A stretch of 64,000 nucleotides of DNA. Source: Rothia similimucilaginosa. Its GTDB lineage: Bacteria > Actinomycetota > Actinomycetes > Actinomycetales > Micrococcaceae. The notes below the pieces were generated by a model. That model had not been told where the DNA came from, did not search any database, and saw only the letters and a program-made list of their open reading frames with translations. The DNA lies in contig NZ_JAOVAM010000004.1 of assembly GCF_029850875.1 (NCBI RefSeq), positions 1-64,000 on the forward strand, written 5' to 3'. This document shows, in pieces, positions 17,357 through 25,558 of this stretch. Within the stretch, counting starts at the first letter, position 1; each line of letters starts with the position of its first letter. The position numbers and the translations under genes were made by a program.

Positions 17357-18291
17357 AAAACCCCTTTATCAGTGATGAAACCCGCGCCACTTCTTCGGTG
17401 CTTTTCGACGAGCCAGGTCCTATTGCTCAGCGTCGTATCCGTATCTTCAACATTGCTGCGGTAGTCCTTTTTGCACTATTTGCGGTCTATGTGCTGACCG
17501 TTATGGGTCAGAAGGGGCAGCTGGAGGCAGAAAAATGGACTGATTTGTTCACCGCCCGCGCCTGGAGTTCCTACTACCTGCCGGGCCTTGCCTCAACCCT
17601 GTCGGCGGCAGCGGTTTCGGTGGTTACCTCGGTTGCGTTCGGTGTGGTCTTCGGTATTGCTCGACTATCCCAGTACCGCATTACCCGCTGGTTCGGCACC
17701 GTGGTCGTGGAATTCTTCCGCGCCGTGCCGGTGCTGATCATGATGATCTTCTTCTGGCTCTTTTTGGGCAAGTACAGCGGTCTTCCGCCTGCTCAGCTAC
17801 CTTTCATCGCCGTGGTTGTTGGTCTGACCCTGTACAACGGTTCGGTGATCGCTGAGCTACTCCGTTCGGGCGTGAAGCAGCTTCCACGCGGCCAGGGTGA
17901 GGCGGGTCTTGCGATTGGTCTAACCCCGACCCAGACGCTGATTCGGATTCTCCTTCCTCAGGCTTTCACTGCAATGATGCCGTCGATGCTCAGCCAGTTC
18001 GTGGTGATTCTGAAGGACACCGCGCTCGGTTACATCATCTCCTACCCGGAGCTGCTGGCTTCAGCCCGACGCATCGGTTCCGGTGACGGCAACGTACTGC
18101 AGACCCTGATTCTGGCGGCGGCGATCTTCGTGACGGTGAACTTCGTGCTGACCGCGGTAGCAACCGGCATTACGGATCGTTTGGCTTCACGAACCTCAGC
18201 TAAAGTGACCCGTAACCTGATCCCGGATGCCTTGGACAACCCGAACCCGCCAACCGTCCAGATGTTCGTTCTGCCCGGCGGCCGCAAGTAG
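17353..18291 (+). CDS. gluD: glutamate-type ABC importer, permease 2
   Basis: A 312-residue permease, longer than GluC because of an N-terminal extension and a Pro-rich C-terminal tail (NPNPPTVQMFV). About six helices; EAA loop at RGQGEAGLAIGLTPTQTLIRILLPQAFTAMMPS. Partner of gluC, coupled through ATGA at 17353. The last gene of the operon, followed by a terminator. Confidence 0.92.
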   Translation: MKNPFISDETRATSSVLFDEPGPIAQRRIRIFNIAAVVLFALFAVYVLTVMGQKGQLEAEKWTDLFTARAWSSYYLPGLASTLSAAAVSVVTSVAFGVVFGIARLSQYRITRWFGTVVVEFFRAVPVLIMMIFFWLFLGKYSGLPPAQLPFIAVVVGLTLYNGSVIAELLRSGVKQLPRGQGEAGLAIGLTPTQTLIRILLPQAFTAMMPSMLSQFVVILKDTALGYIISYPELLASARRIGSGDGNVLQTLILAAAIFVTVNFVLTAVATGITDRLASRTSAKVTRNLIPDALDNPNPPTVQMFVLPGGRK

Positions 18292-18352
18292 CTTCCTCCC
18301 CTCCCTATCGTCCCGGCTCCCCAGCCAACGACGATATGCAGATACCGCAAAG

Positions 18353-18379
18353 CCCCCGCACTCCCCTTTCAGGAGGGTG
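18353..18379 (+). terminator. terminator of the ABC importer operon
   Basis: CCCCGCAC/GTGCGGGG stem extended by partly paired bases around a CTTTCA loop, then TTTT. Confidence 0.82.
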
Positions 18380-18469
18380 CGGGGTTTTCTCTGTCTCTCG
18401 GGCTAGTTAGCTGCCGGGGCTACACAGCTACTGGAGCCGTACCGCTGCCCGGATTACAGAGCAGCAAAG

Positions 18470-19609
18470 CTACTGAGATACAGATGCCTTCAGACGCTCG
18501 GCAGCCTTCGCTACAGCCTCATCGGAGGCGGTCAGGGCGATACGTACGTAACCTTCGCCGTCCTCGCCATAGAACACACCGGGGCCAGCAATAATACCCA
18601 GCTCCGCCAGACGGCTAATTGAATCCCAGGTGGACTCACCGAAGGTGGTCCACAGGTACAGGCCCGCCTCAGAATTCTCGATGCGACCACCGGCGACAGT
18701 AATCGCCTCCTCCAGCACCTCACGGCGGGCACGGTACAGGTCCTTCTGCACCGCCACATGCGCCTCATCAGCCAGCGCCACCATCATGGCAGCCTGCACC
18801 GGGGCGGGCACAATCATGCCGGCGTGCTTGCGGCTATTAATCAGGTTCGGCATCAGCTCGGGGGCGCCGGCAATGAACGCGGCACGGTAACCGGCGAGGT
18901 TCGACTGCTTCGAAAGTGAATACACGGCGAACAGGCCAGTGAAGTCACCATCGCACACGCGAGGATCCAGGATGGACGGCACCGGCTGACCGCCGCACGC
19001 CTCATCCCAAGCACCCCAACCGAGCTCCGCGTAGCATTCATCAGATGCCACCACGGCACCAATTTCACGCGCCTGCGCCACAACCTCACGCAGCTGCTCC
19101 ACGGTACGCACCACACCGTTCGGGTTCGCTGGTGAGTTCACCCAAATCAGCTTCACACGGCTACGGGTGTCAGCATCCAGCTCGTCCAGGCTGTCTGCGG
19201 GAACAGACTCGGCGCGAGCAAAACGGGCGCCCATATCGTAGGTGGGGTACGCAACGCGGGGATACACAATCACATCGCCCGGGCCCAGACCCAGCAGGAA
19301 CGGCAGCCACGCAACGAGCTCCTTCGAACCAACCGTGGGCATAATAGCTTCCGGGTTCAGACCGGTCACGCCGCGACGGCGCGCAAACCATTCGGCGATA
19401 GCCTCACGCAGGGCGGGGGTGCCGTGGGTGGTCGGGTAGCCGGGTGCGTCGGAGGCTGCCGCCAGCGCCTCACGAATGGTCTGCGGGGTCGGGTCGACCG
19501 GGGTGCCGATGGACAGGTCCACCGGACCATCCGGGTGGGCGGCTGCGGTTGCGCGGTAGGGGGCGAGCGCCTCCCAGGGGTATTCGGGCAGGTTAAGGCC
19601 GTAAGTCAT
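18470..19609 (-). CDS. dapC: succinyldiaminopimelate transaminase
   Basis: A 379-residue PLP-dependent class I aminotransferase giving N-succinyl-LL-diaminopimelate, between DapD and DapE. The cofactor lysine is in SLSKQSNLAGYR, with NSPANPNGVV and the substrate Arg in EGYVRIALTAS. The actinobacterial DapC assignment rests on the adjacent 7Fe ferredoxin gene, an arrangement seen in Mycobacterium and relatives. The ATG at 19609 has AGGTGA 4 nt upstream; a longer in-frame start at 19645 would lie at the probable transcription start (TAGACT box at 19649-19654) and is rejected. Confidence 0.9.
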   Translation of the reverse strand: MTYGLNLPEYPWEALAPYRATAAAHPDGPVDLSIGTPVDPTPQTIREALAAASDAPGYPTTHGTPALREAIAEWFARRRGVTGLNPEAIMPTVGSKELVAWLPFLLGLGPGDVIVYPRVAYPTYDMGARFARAESVPADSLDELDADTRSRVKLIWVNSPANPNGVVRTVEQLREVVAQAREIGAVVASDECYAELGWGAWDEACGGQPVPSILDPRVCDGDFTGLFAVYSLSKQSNLAGYRAAFIAGAPELMPNLINSRKHAGMIVPAPVQAAMMVALADEAHVAVQKDLYRARREVLEEAITVAGGRIENSEAGLYLWTTFGESTWDSISRLAELGIIAGPGVFYGEDGEGYVRIALTASDEAVAKAAERLKASVSQ

Positions 19610-19648
19610 AGTGTCACCTGGTTGCTTGGGAATAGTTTTCGTCATTTT

Positions 19649-19654
19649 AGTCTA
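19649..19654 (-). promoter_or_regulatory. -10 box upstream of dapC
   Basis: TAGACT on the minus strand. The predicted +1 near 19642 falls between two candidate ATGs and favours the ATG at 19609. Confidence 0.4.
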
Positions 19655-19802
19655 GCGTCCGGGCACTGGCGTGCCTATAGCAAGAACCTCCATTCCAGCG
19701 CGTAGACGGTGTGTGGGCACCGGGTGCTAGATGGAGGCTCTTGGCACCCGTCATAGGGTGCGATCAGTCTATGCGGTTATAGCTATTATTCGCCGCAGGT
19801 TA

Positions 19803-20123
19803 TTATTCGCCACGAGGAGGCAGCGCCGCGATGAAGGGCACGTCCTTACCGGTAGGGCCGAGCTTTGCAGCGCCACCGGGGGAGCCCAGGTCATCGAAGA
19901 AGTCTGCGTTGGCGCTGATGTATTCGGTCCACTCTTCGGGGACGTCGTCTTCGTAGTAGATTGCTTCTACGGGGCAGACGGGTTCGCAGGCGCCACAGTC
20001 CACGCACTCATCCGGGTGGATGTACAGGGTGCGTTCGCCTTCGTAGATACAGTCGACGGGGCATTCTTCAACGCATGCGCGGTCTTTGACATCCACGCAG
20101 GGAAGCGCGATTACGTAGGTCAT
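19803..20123 (-). CDS. fdxA: 7Fe ferredoxin (3Fe-4S/4Fe-4S)
   Basis: A 106-residue electron carrier. Eight cysteines at residues 9, 17, 21, 25, 40, 43, 46 and 50 give the 7Fe pattern; the region DRACVEECPVDCIYEGE is nearly the consensus for the actinobacterial FdxA/FdxC group. The C-terminal 45 residues are the usual non-cluster extension. AGAAAGG precedes the ATG. It is upstream of dapC on the same strand. An IdeR/DtxR-like box lies about 200 nt upstream (20324-20342), compatible with iron-dependent control. Confidence 0.95.
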   Translation of the reverse strand: MTYVIALPCVDVKDRACVEECPVDCIYEGERTLYIHPDECVDCGACEPVCPVEAIYYEDDVPEEWTEYISANADFFDDLGSPGGAAKLGPTGKDVPFIAALPPRGE

Positions 20124-20323
20124 TGGTGTGCCTTTCTACAAGCTGTTCGCCCCGTGCCCGCCGTTCTGCGGGTCGTCTGCTGCAGGGCAGAATCTACAGA
20201 GTAAACCGCCGAGTAGTTGGTACCCGGCGGGGAAGTCTGTGTATAGTCTATCGCGCACCGGCTGTTTAACCGTATTTTCGTGGCGTATCAGACAGTGGTC
20301 TCATGGGTTTGTGGGGGTATTTT

Positions 20324-20342
20324 TTAGGCTAGGCTGACCTGG
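20324..20342. promoter_or_regulatory. IdeR/DtxR-type iron box
   Basis: TTAGGCTAGGCTGACCTGG matches 15 of 19 positions of the DtxR/IdeR consensus TTAGGTTAGGCTAACCTAA, with both half-sites recognisable. fdxA is the nearest downstream gene (minus strand), 201 nt away. Confidence 0.55.
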
Positions 20343-20549
20343 TATTTCTTTGCGTTATTGCTAGTCCGCAGGCTTTTAAAAATAGATTAAGCCAAAAATG
20401 AAATCTTCATCACATGAATTTTTTGATGAAGTCATCGCTATTTCCACCCCGCACAATTCACCGAATAACGCATACATTCTCTTTCCTATTGCCCTCTATC
20501 CGACGGGTTTAGAAGACAGCAGCGGTGTAGCACCCCAAAAACGTCAGAC

Positions 20550-20575
20550 GGGTGTCCCGGCTAACCGGAACACCC
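20550..20575 (-). terminator. hairpin after mshB
   Basis: 11-bp stem GGGTGTCCCGG/CCGGAACACCC (one mismatch) with a CTAA loop, 37 nt past the mshB stop. A T5 run follows about 8 nt later on the minus strand, so termination is plausible but not ideal. Confidence 0.55.
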
Positions 20576-20611
20576 CTCCCCTTAGATTATGACGTAGTGA
20601 TAGGCTTCAGC

Positions 20612-21961
20612 CTACTTCTTGGCGCGAGCACGCTGATGCGCCGCACGCGGCGAGAAATACTGCGCGTCCTTCACGCGAGCGCGCGTGTACACGAGCATGC
20701 CAAGCATCGCCGCGACAGGGGCGCCGAACCACCACAGGGCACCGTACAGGCCAATCGCCGAATGGCCCGGATTCACCAGAACAAACGGCGAATCGGGACG
20801 ACTGTAACCGAGCACGTACACGGTCACGAACACCGCAACAGCCACGACAGCCGCAGCGTAGCCGCGACGCAACGACAGGGCACACCACAGGGCAGTGAAG
20901 AAGACCGTCAGGTACGCGACCAGCAAGCCGAGGGGCAGGGCGGTTTCCCCCACGTATACAACCCAGGCGTGGTAGATCGACCCGGCAATACCAGCAAAAA
21001 TACCCAGAATCGAGCCGGTCAGAACGCCCGCCACCAGACCAGCCTCCTGCGGCTTCGGGTGCACGGTCGCGGTCGGATTACCGTCGAGCACGCGGAAAGT
21101 CTCCACGGCAGAAATCTTCTGCGGCACCTTATTTGAGTACTCAAAAGTCTTCTCGTCCACGACCGTAATCTGGGTGCGGTGCGCCTCCATTGCCTTGCGC
21201 TTGGTGGTGCCGTCACCGTAAATAGCGGCCTGCAGGCGCTGATCATCCGCGTCAAACTCACCCTCAATACCCCAGGTAAGAATTGGGCGGTCCTCGTCGT
21301 CTTCAAGGATCTGCAGGGCACGGCGCACAATCTCGTACACGCGCACGTGGTCGGGGTGGCCGTAGCCACCGTCCGAATCGTAAGTAACCAGAACGTCCGG
21401 GGTGAGAGCACGGATAGCGGCAACCAAAGCCTGAGCCTGCGGTTCCAGCGGCTGGGCGGTCAACGACTCCTCCGCCGCTACCGGGTTAGCGACGGGTTTA
21501 CCCTCCGGGCCCCACGCCATGCCGGAGTCACGGTACAGGGGTAGCGCACCCTCAGCGACAGCAGGCTCCTGGCCCAGGAAGAACTGCTTCCTCACGCCCA
21601 GAGCCTTAACAGCGCCGGCAAGCTCACCGGTACGGTACTCGCCCAGCGCCTCACCGTTATCACGGCAGCCGAGCTTACCGACCTCCAGGTGGTGCAGCTC
21701 CTCGGGGATGACCTCGCCCAGCTCACCGCGGGTAGCGGTCAGCAGGTACACCTCCGCACCCTTCTGTGCGTAGTACGCCATGGTCGCGCCGGTCGAGGAG
21801 GTTTCATCGTCCGGGTGCGCATGCACGAACAGGATGCGCGCCTTCTTCGCATCGTAGTTATTCGGCAGCAGGTCACGGCGCGAGCCGGGGGCGATGCGCT
21901 CACCCTGCGTGGGGTAGCTGGGGGTCGCAGAATCAGGCTGAGTGTTCTCGGTTTCAGACAC
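20612..21961 (-). CDS. mshB: mycothiol deacetylase MshB with membrane extension
   Basis: A 449-residue protein. Residues about 40-305 are a LmbE/PIG-L zinc deacetylase that makes GlcN-inositol from GlcNAc-inositol in mycothiol synthesis: zinc motif HAHPDDE and later GYGHPDHVRVY. Family members are about 290-300 residues. Here a C-terminal segment (about 315-435) adds four hydrophobic helices (GVLTGSILGIFAGIAGSIYH, LPLGLLVAYLTVFF and two more) and a basic end. It resembles a small membrane protein fused to MshB; that is inference. Start GTG at 21961 with GGGAAAG upstream. Confidence 0.9.
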   Translation of the reverse strand: MSETENTQPDSATPSYPTQGERIAPGSRRDLLPNNYDAKKARILFVHAHPDDETSSTGATMAYYAQKGAEVYLLTATRGELGEVIPEELHHLEVGKLGCRDNGEALGEYRTGELAGAVKALGVRKQFFLGQEPAVAEGALPLYRDSGMAWGPEGKPVANPVAAEESLTAQPLEPQAQALVAAIRALTPDVLVTYDSDGGYGHPDHVRVYEIVRRALQILEDDEDRPILTWGIEGEFDADDQRLQAAIYGDGTTKRKAMEAHRTQITVVDEKTFEYSNKVPQKISAVETFRVLDGNPTATVHPKPQEAGLVAGVLTGSILGIFAGIAGSIYHAWVVYVGETALPLGLLVAYLTVFFTALWCALSLRRGYAAAVVAVAVFVTVYVLGYSRPDSPFVLVNPGHSAIGLYGALWWFGAPVAAMLGMLVYTRARVKDAQYFSPRAAHQRARAKK

Positions 21962-22366
21962 AGGCTTTCCCTCTCATACGCAGGGTTGGGTTTCTTGGAC
22001 GGTCAATAGGGCGCCGGCAATTTACATCGTTGGCGGCAGATGTTGAGCGGCGGACGGGTACCGCCACCTTGCAGGCGCATTATTTTTATCTTACACACTC
22101 GCATGTACAGCGCGAGGTGTTCGGGCTTCTCGGAAGGCGGTTTTTCGGCAGAAAGCAAAAGCACCGTCTCTCCTCTCCATTCTCCCCCGCCGTTATTTCC
22201 CAAACAGATCGTGGTGATTAAACAGAACCGCCGTTACCTCCTCTTCGGAAGGTAGCGGCGGCTCTTGGGTAACGACACGATTGAGCAACGACACCCGCTA
22301 CAGCAGGTGAGTTGCTAACGCACTACTAACACTCATAGTCGCGCTGTATTAATCGCTGGCGCTGTA
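21962..22366. other. 405-nt gap between mshB and typA
   Basis: Holds the typA terminator (22225-22264). No convincing gene on either strand and no clear mshB promoter; open frames here are short and lack ribosome sites. Confidence 0.4.
22225..22264 (-). terminator. terminator after typA
   Basis: On the minus strand, GAGCCGCCGCTACCTTCC pairs with GGAGGTAACGGCGGTTC (minor mismatches) around a GAAGA loop, followed by TGTTTAAT. Confidence 0.75.
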
Positions 22367-24280
22367 TTAGTCGTTCGCACGGGCGCGGCGGCGGAACTCG
22401 CGGACACGCTCGTTGGAATCCAGGATGACCTTACGGATACGAATTGCCTCGGGAGTCACCTCAACGCACTCGTCTTCGCGAGCGAATTCCAGGCTCTCTT
22501 CCAGGGTCAGCTTCTTCGGCGGGGTCAGGTTTTCGAAGTTATCCGCGGTCGAAGAACGCATGTTGGTTAGCTTCTTTTCCTTGGTGATGTTAACTTCCAT
22601 GTCGTCTGCACGGGAGTTCATACCAACGATCATACCCTCGTACACCTCAGAGGTGGGCTCCACGAAGAAGGTGCCGCGCTCCTGCAGGTTAATCATCGCA
22701 TAGGGGGTGACCACGCCGGCACGGTCAGCAATCAGCGAACCGTTGGTACGGTACTCAATGTCGCCAGCCCAAGGCTCGTGCTCAATCGAGTAGGAGGAAG
22801 AGATGCCGGCACCGCGGGTCTCAGTCAGGAACTGGGTGCGGAAACCAATCAGACCACGTGCGGGAACAGCGAACTCCATACGAACCCAGCCGGTACCGTG
22901 GTTCGCCATGTTCTCCATGCGGCCCTTACGTGCAGCCATCAGCTGGGTGACAGCACCCAGGTACTCCTCGGGCACGTCAATAATCATGTGCTCCATGGGC
23001 TCGTAGACCTTGCCGTCGATGGTCTTGGTCACCACCTGGGGCTTACCCACAGTCAGCTCGAATCCTTCGCGGCGCATCTGCTCCACGAGGATAGCCAGGG
23101 CGAGCTCGCCACGACCCTGAACTTCCCACGCGTCCGGACGCTGGGTAGGCAGAACCTTGATGGACACGTTACCGATTAGCTCGCGGTCCAGGCGGTCCTT
23201 CACCTGACGTGCGGTGACCTTTGCACCCTTGACGCGGCCAGCCAGCGGGGAGGTGTTAATACCGATGGTCATGGAGATCGCGGGATCGTCCACCTTGATT
23301 AGCGGCAGGGGCTTGGGGTTTTCAGCGTCGGTGAGGGTTTCACCAATGGTGATGTCCTCGATACCAGCCACTGCGACAATCTCGCCGGGGCCAGCGGACT
23401 CTGCGGGAACGCGCTCGAGAGCCTTGGTTGCCAGCAGTTCGGAGATGCGGACGTTCTTGATTTCACCGTCGTGACGTGCCCACGCAACGGTCTGGCCCTT
23501 CTTCAGGGTGCCATTGAAGATACGGACCAGTGCCAGACGGCCCAGGAACGGGGAGGAGTCCAGGTTGGTCACGTGTGCCTGCAGAACCTCATCCGGGTTG
23601 TAGGTGGGGGCGGGTACGTGCTCGATGATGGTCTTGAACAGCGGCTCCAGGTCATCATTGTCGGGCAGCTGGCCGTCTGCGGGCTGGTTCAGGGATGCAG
23701 CGCCAGCCTTACCGGATGCGTACACCACCGGAACGTTCAGCACAGCGTCCAGGTCCAGGTCGGGAACTTCGTCCGCCAGGTCAGATGCCAGGCCGAGCAG
23801 CAGGTCCATGGACTCGCCAACGACCTCGTCAATACGGGAGTCGGGGCGGTCAACCTTGTTCACCACGAGGATCACGGGCAGCTTAGCAGCCAGTGCCTTA
23901 CGCAGCACGAAGCGGGTCTGGGGCAGCGGGCCTTCGGATGCGTCCACGAGCAGCACAACGCCGTCAACCATGGACAGGCCACGCTCCACCTCGCCACCGA
24001 AGTCGGCGTGGCCGGGGGTGTCAATCACGTTAATGGTGATGGTCTCACCGTTGGCGGAAGGGCCGTTGTAGAACACGGTGGTGTTCTTCGCCAGAATGGT
24101 GATGCCCTTTTCCTTTTCGAGGTCGCCGGAGTCCATGACTCGGTCTTCAACATCTGCGTGGGCAGAGAAGGCGTGGGTCTGCTGCAGCATCGCGTCGACG
24201 ATGGTGGTCTTACCGTGGTCAACGTGTGCCACGATAGCCACATTGCGAAGGTCGGGGCGCGAAGCGGTGTTTTCAGACAT
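22367..24280 (-). CDS. typA: ribosome-associated GTPase TypA/BipA
   Basis: A 637-residue translational GTPase with EF-G-like architecture that acts on ribosomes under stress and in 50S assembly. G1 AHVDHGKTT, G3 DTPGHADFGGEV and G4 NKVDRPDSR are present; domain II from about 215 and the BipA-specific C-terminal domain (GVVTPYAMINLQERG) follow. Full length. The ATG at 24280 has only a weak purine-rich site. Monocistronic, with its own terminator. Confidence 0.95.
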   Translation of the reverse strand: MSENTASRPDLRNVAIVAHVDHGKTTIVDAMLQQTHAFSAHADVEDRVMDSGDLEKEKGITILAKNTTVFYNGPSANGETITINVIDTPGHADFGGEVERGLSMVDGVVLLVDASEGPLPQTRFVLRKALAAKLPVILVVNKVDRPDSRIDEVVGESMDLLLGLASDLADEVPDLDLDAVLNVPVVYASGKAGAASLNQPADGQLPDNDDLEPLFKTIIEHVPAPTYNPDEVLQAHVTNLDSSPFLGRLALVRIFNGTLKKGQTVAWARHDGEIKNVRISELLATKALERVPAESAGPGEIVAVAGIEDITIGETLTDAENPKPLPLIKVDDPAISMTIGINTSPLAGRVKGAKVTARQVKDRLDRELIGNVSIKVLPTQRPDAWEVQGRGELALAILVEQMRREGFELTVGKPQVVTKTIDGKVYEPMEHMIIDVPEEYLGAVTQLMAARKGRMENMANHGTGWVRMEFAVPARGLIGFRTQFLTETRGAGISSSYSIEHEPWAGDIEYRTNGSLIADRAGVVTPYAMINLQERGTFFVEPTSEVYEGMIVGMNSRADDMEVNITKEKKLTNMRSSTADNFENLTPPKKLTLEESLEFAREDECVEVTPEAIRIRKVILDSNERVREFRRRARAND

Positions 24281-24490
24281 GCGTTAAGTTTCTCGCTTAA
24301 ATCTAGGGGATAGTCTTGCCAACGGGTGCGTTCTAGACGGCACAGGAGGTCACAGGGCAGTGCCTACAGATAGGTATCTGGCGGTCGTTTGCCGGTTTGG
24401 GTATTTGCCGATGGACCCGCTCTGCGATGAGAACGTTTCCGGGCACGCCAAAACGGACCCCCTCCGTTGGGCTTAGCTACCAGTGTATCA

Positions 24491-25429
24491 CTAGGGCTTT
24501 TCCGTGAGCCACTCATCAATCATGCGGCGAGCGACAGCGTTCGTGCCGGGCAACTCCAGTTTTGCGGGGTCGTCCTCGTCGCTGTTGCCGCACTCCTCCG
24601 AAAGAGCAATTGCCTCACGCAGCTCAGCGGCGGTGAACCAGCGTGCGGCACGAATCTCGCCATCGTGGTGGATGATGGTTTCGTTCTCATCCACGTGCAC
24701 CCGGTAGCAAATCATGAGCGAACGCGGGAAAGGCCACACATCGCTCATGCGGTACTCGGTGCTGAGGGCGTGCAAGCCGGTTTCTTCGTAGACTTCGCGG
24801 GCGATTGCCTCCTCGAGGTTTTCGCCAGGGTCAACGAAACCGGCGATGAGAGCGAAGCGGTTGGGGTGCCACTGGCGGTTATTCGCCAATAACACCCACT
24901 CGCCGTCACGGCTGGTCACCAGCGCCATCACGGCGGGTTCAATGCGGGGGAACACCATTTCGCCCGAGGCGGTGCGGCGGATTCCCTTGGAACCGAGGGG
25001 CGCCTCCTCACCGCTGTAGGCGGAGTAGCGCATGTCGATGAGGTAGTCGCGGCGTGCCAGGGCGGTGGCGTAGTGGGCACGACCTTCCGGGTCCTCGTGG
25101 ACCGGGTAGTAGCGGAAGCCCCTGCTGGAGGCGCGCACCCGAGGGTTGTTCAGCTCGGTGGCAACCTGCGCGAGGGTTTTGTCCTCGCAGTAAATCACGT
25201 GCACCTCTGCCGTGCCATTCTTCTTCACGTCATCGCTGTAAGCGGCGGGACGGATTATGCTGTGCGCCAGGATAGCTTCCTCAGGCAGCAGTTCGGCAGA
25301 ATCACTACCGGTCAGATAGTGCACGGCTCCCTCATCGTTGAGGAGGGTTTCCCCTTCGCGAGAAATGAGCAGGTAGCGCAATGCGCTCTCAGAAATAGTC
25401 TCATGCGTGTGTTCAGGTGAAGAAGTCAT
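24491..25429 (-). CDS. nudC: NudC-like NAD(H) pyrophosphatase
   Basis: A 312-residue NUDIX hydrolase. The NUDIX box GFVDPGENLEEAIAREVYEE (residues about 210-230) is intact, and WPFPRSLM matches the NudC SQPWPFPxS motif, pointing to hydrolysis of NADH or NAD caps. The region that normally holds the four-Cys zinc ribbon before the NUDIX domain (RYSAYSGEEAPLGSKGIRR) has no cysteine, so the ribbon is lost or degenerate. The ATG at 25429 is 7 nt after TAGAGT. Divergent from pgi. Confidence 0.85.
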   Translation of the reverse strand: MTSSPEHTHETISESALRYLLISREGETLLNDEGAVHYLTGSDSAELLPEEAILAHSIIRPAAYSDDVKKNGTAEVHVIYCEDKTLAQVATELNNPRVRASSRGFRYYPVHEDPEGRAHYATALARRDYLIDMRYSAYSGEEAPLGSKGIRRTASGEMVFPRIEPAVMALVTSRDGEWVLLANNRQWHPNRFALIAGFVDPGENLEEAIAREVYEETGLHALSTEYRMSDVWPFPRSLMICYRVHVDENETIIHHDGEIRAARWFTAAELREAIALSEECGNSDEDDPAKLELPGTNAVARRMIDEWLTEKP

Positions 25430-25436
25430 GGGGTTT

Positions 25437-25442
25437 ACTCTA
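25437..25442 (-). promoter_or_regulatory. -10 box, leaderless start of nudC
   Basis: TAGAGT on the minus strand ends 7 nt before the ATG at 25429; no ribosome site is present. Confidence 0.5.
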
Positions 25443-25546
25443 CATCTTGATACTGCAAGGCACACAATGGCGTGCCAGGTTTCGATTTTTTCGCAGTATC
25501 GTCCTATCTCACCCTCGAAAGAGGTGACATAGGCACCCGAAAATAA

Positions 25547-25552
25547 GAGAAT
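25547..25552 (+). promoter_or_regulatory. weak -10 box near pgi start
   Basis: GAGAAT ends 6 nt before the pgi ATG. It fits the leaderless spacing but departs from TANNNT at the first base. Confidence 0.3.
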
Positions 25553-25558
25553 GGAACC

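Larger units (their letters stand above)
20124..20611. other. 488-nt gap between fdxA and mshB
   Basis: Contains an IdeR-like box, a possible fdxA promoter (TAGACTATAC on the minus strand around 20240-20250) and the mshB 3' hairpin. A 64-codon open frame on the plus strand (20398-20592) has no ribosome site and no recognisable features; I do not call it a gene. Confidence 0.5.

Noticed and set aside
20398-20592. A 64-codon plus-strand frame in the fdxA-mshB gap
   Set aside because: No ribosome site, its end overlaps the mshB hairpin and the product has no helix, motif or codon bias.
23471-24313. A 280-codon plus-strand frame opposite typA
   Set aside because: Shadow of the TypA GTPase domain; His/Gln/Val-rich nonsense product.
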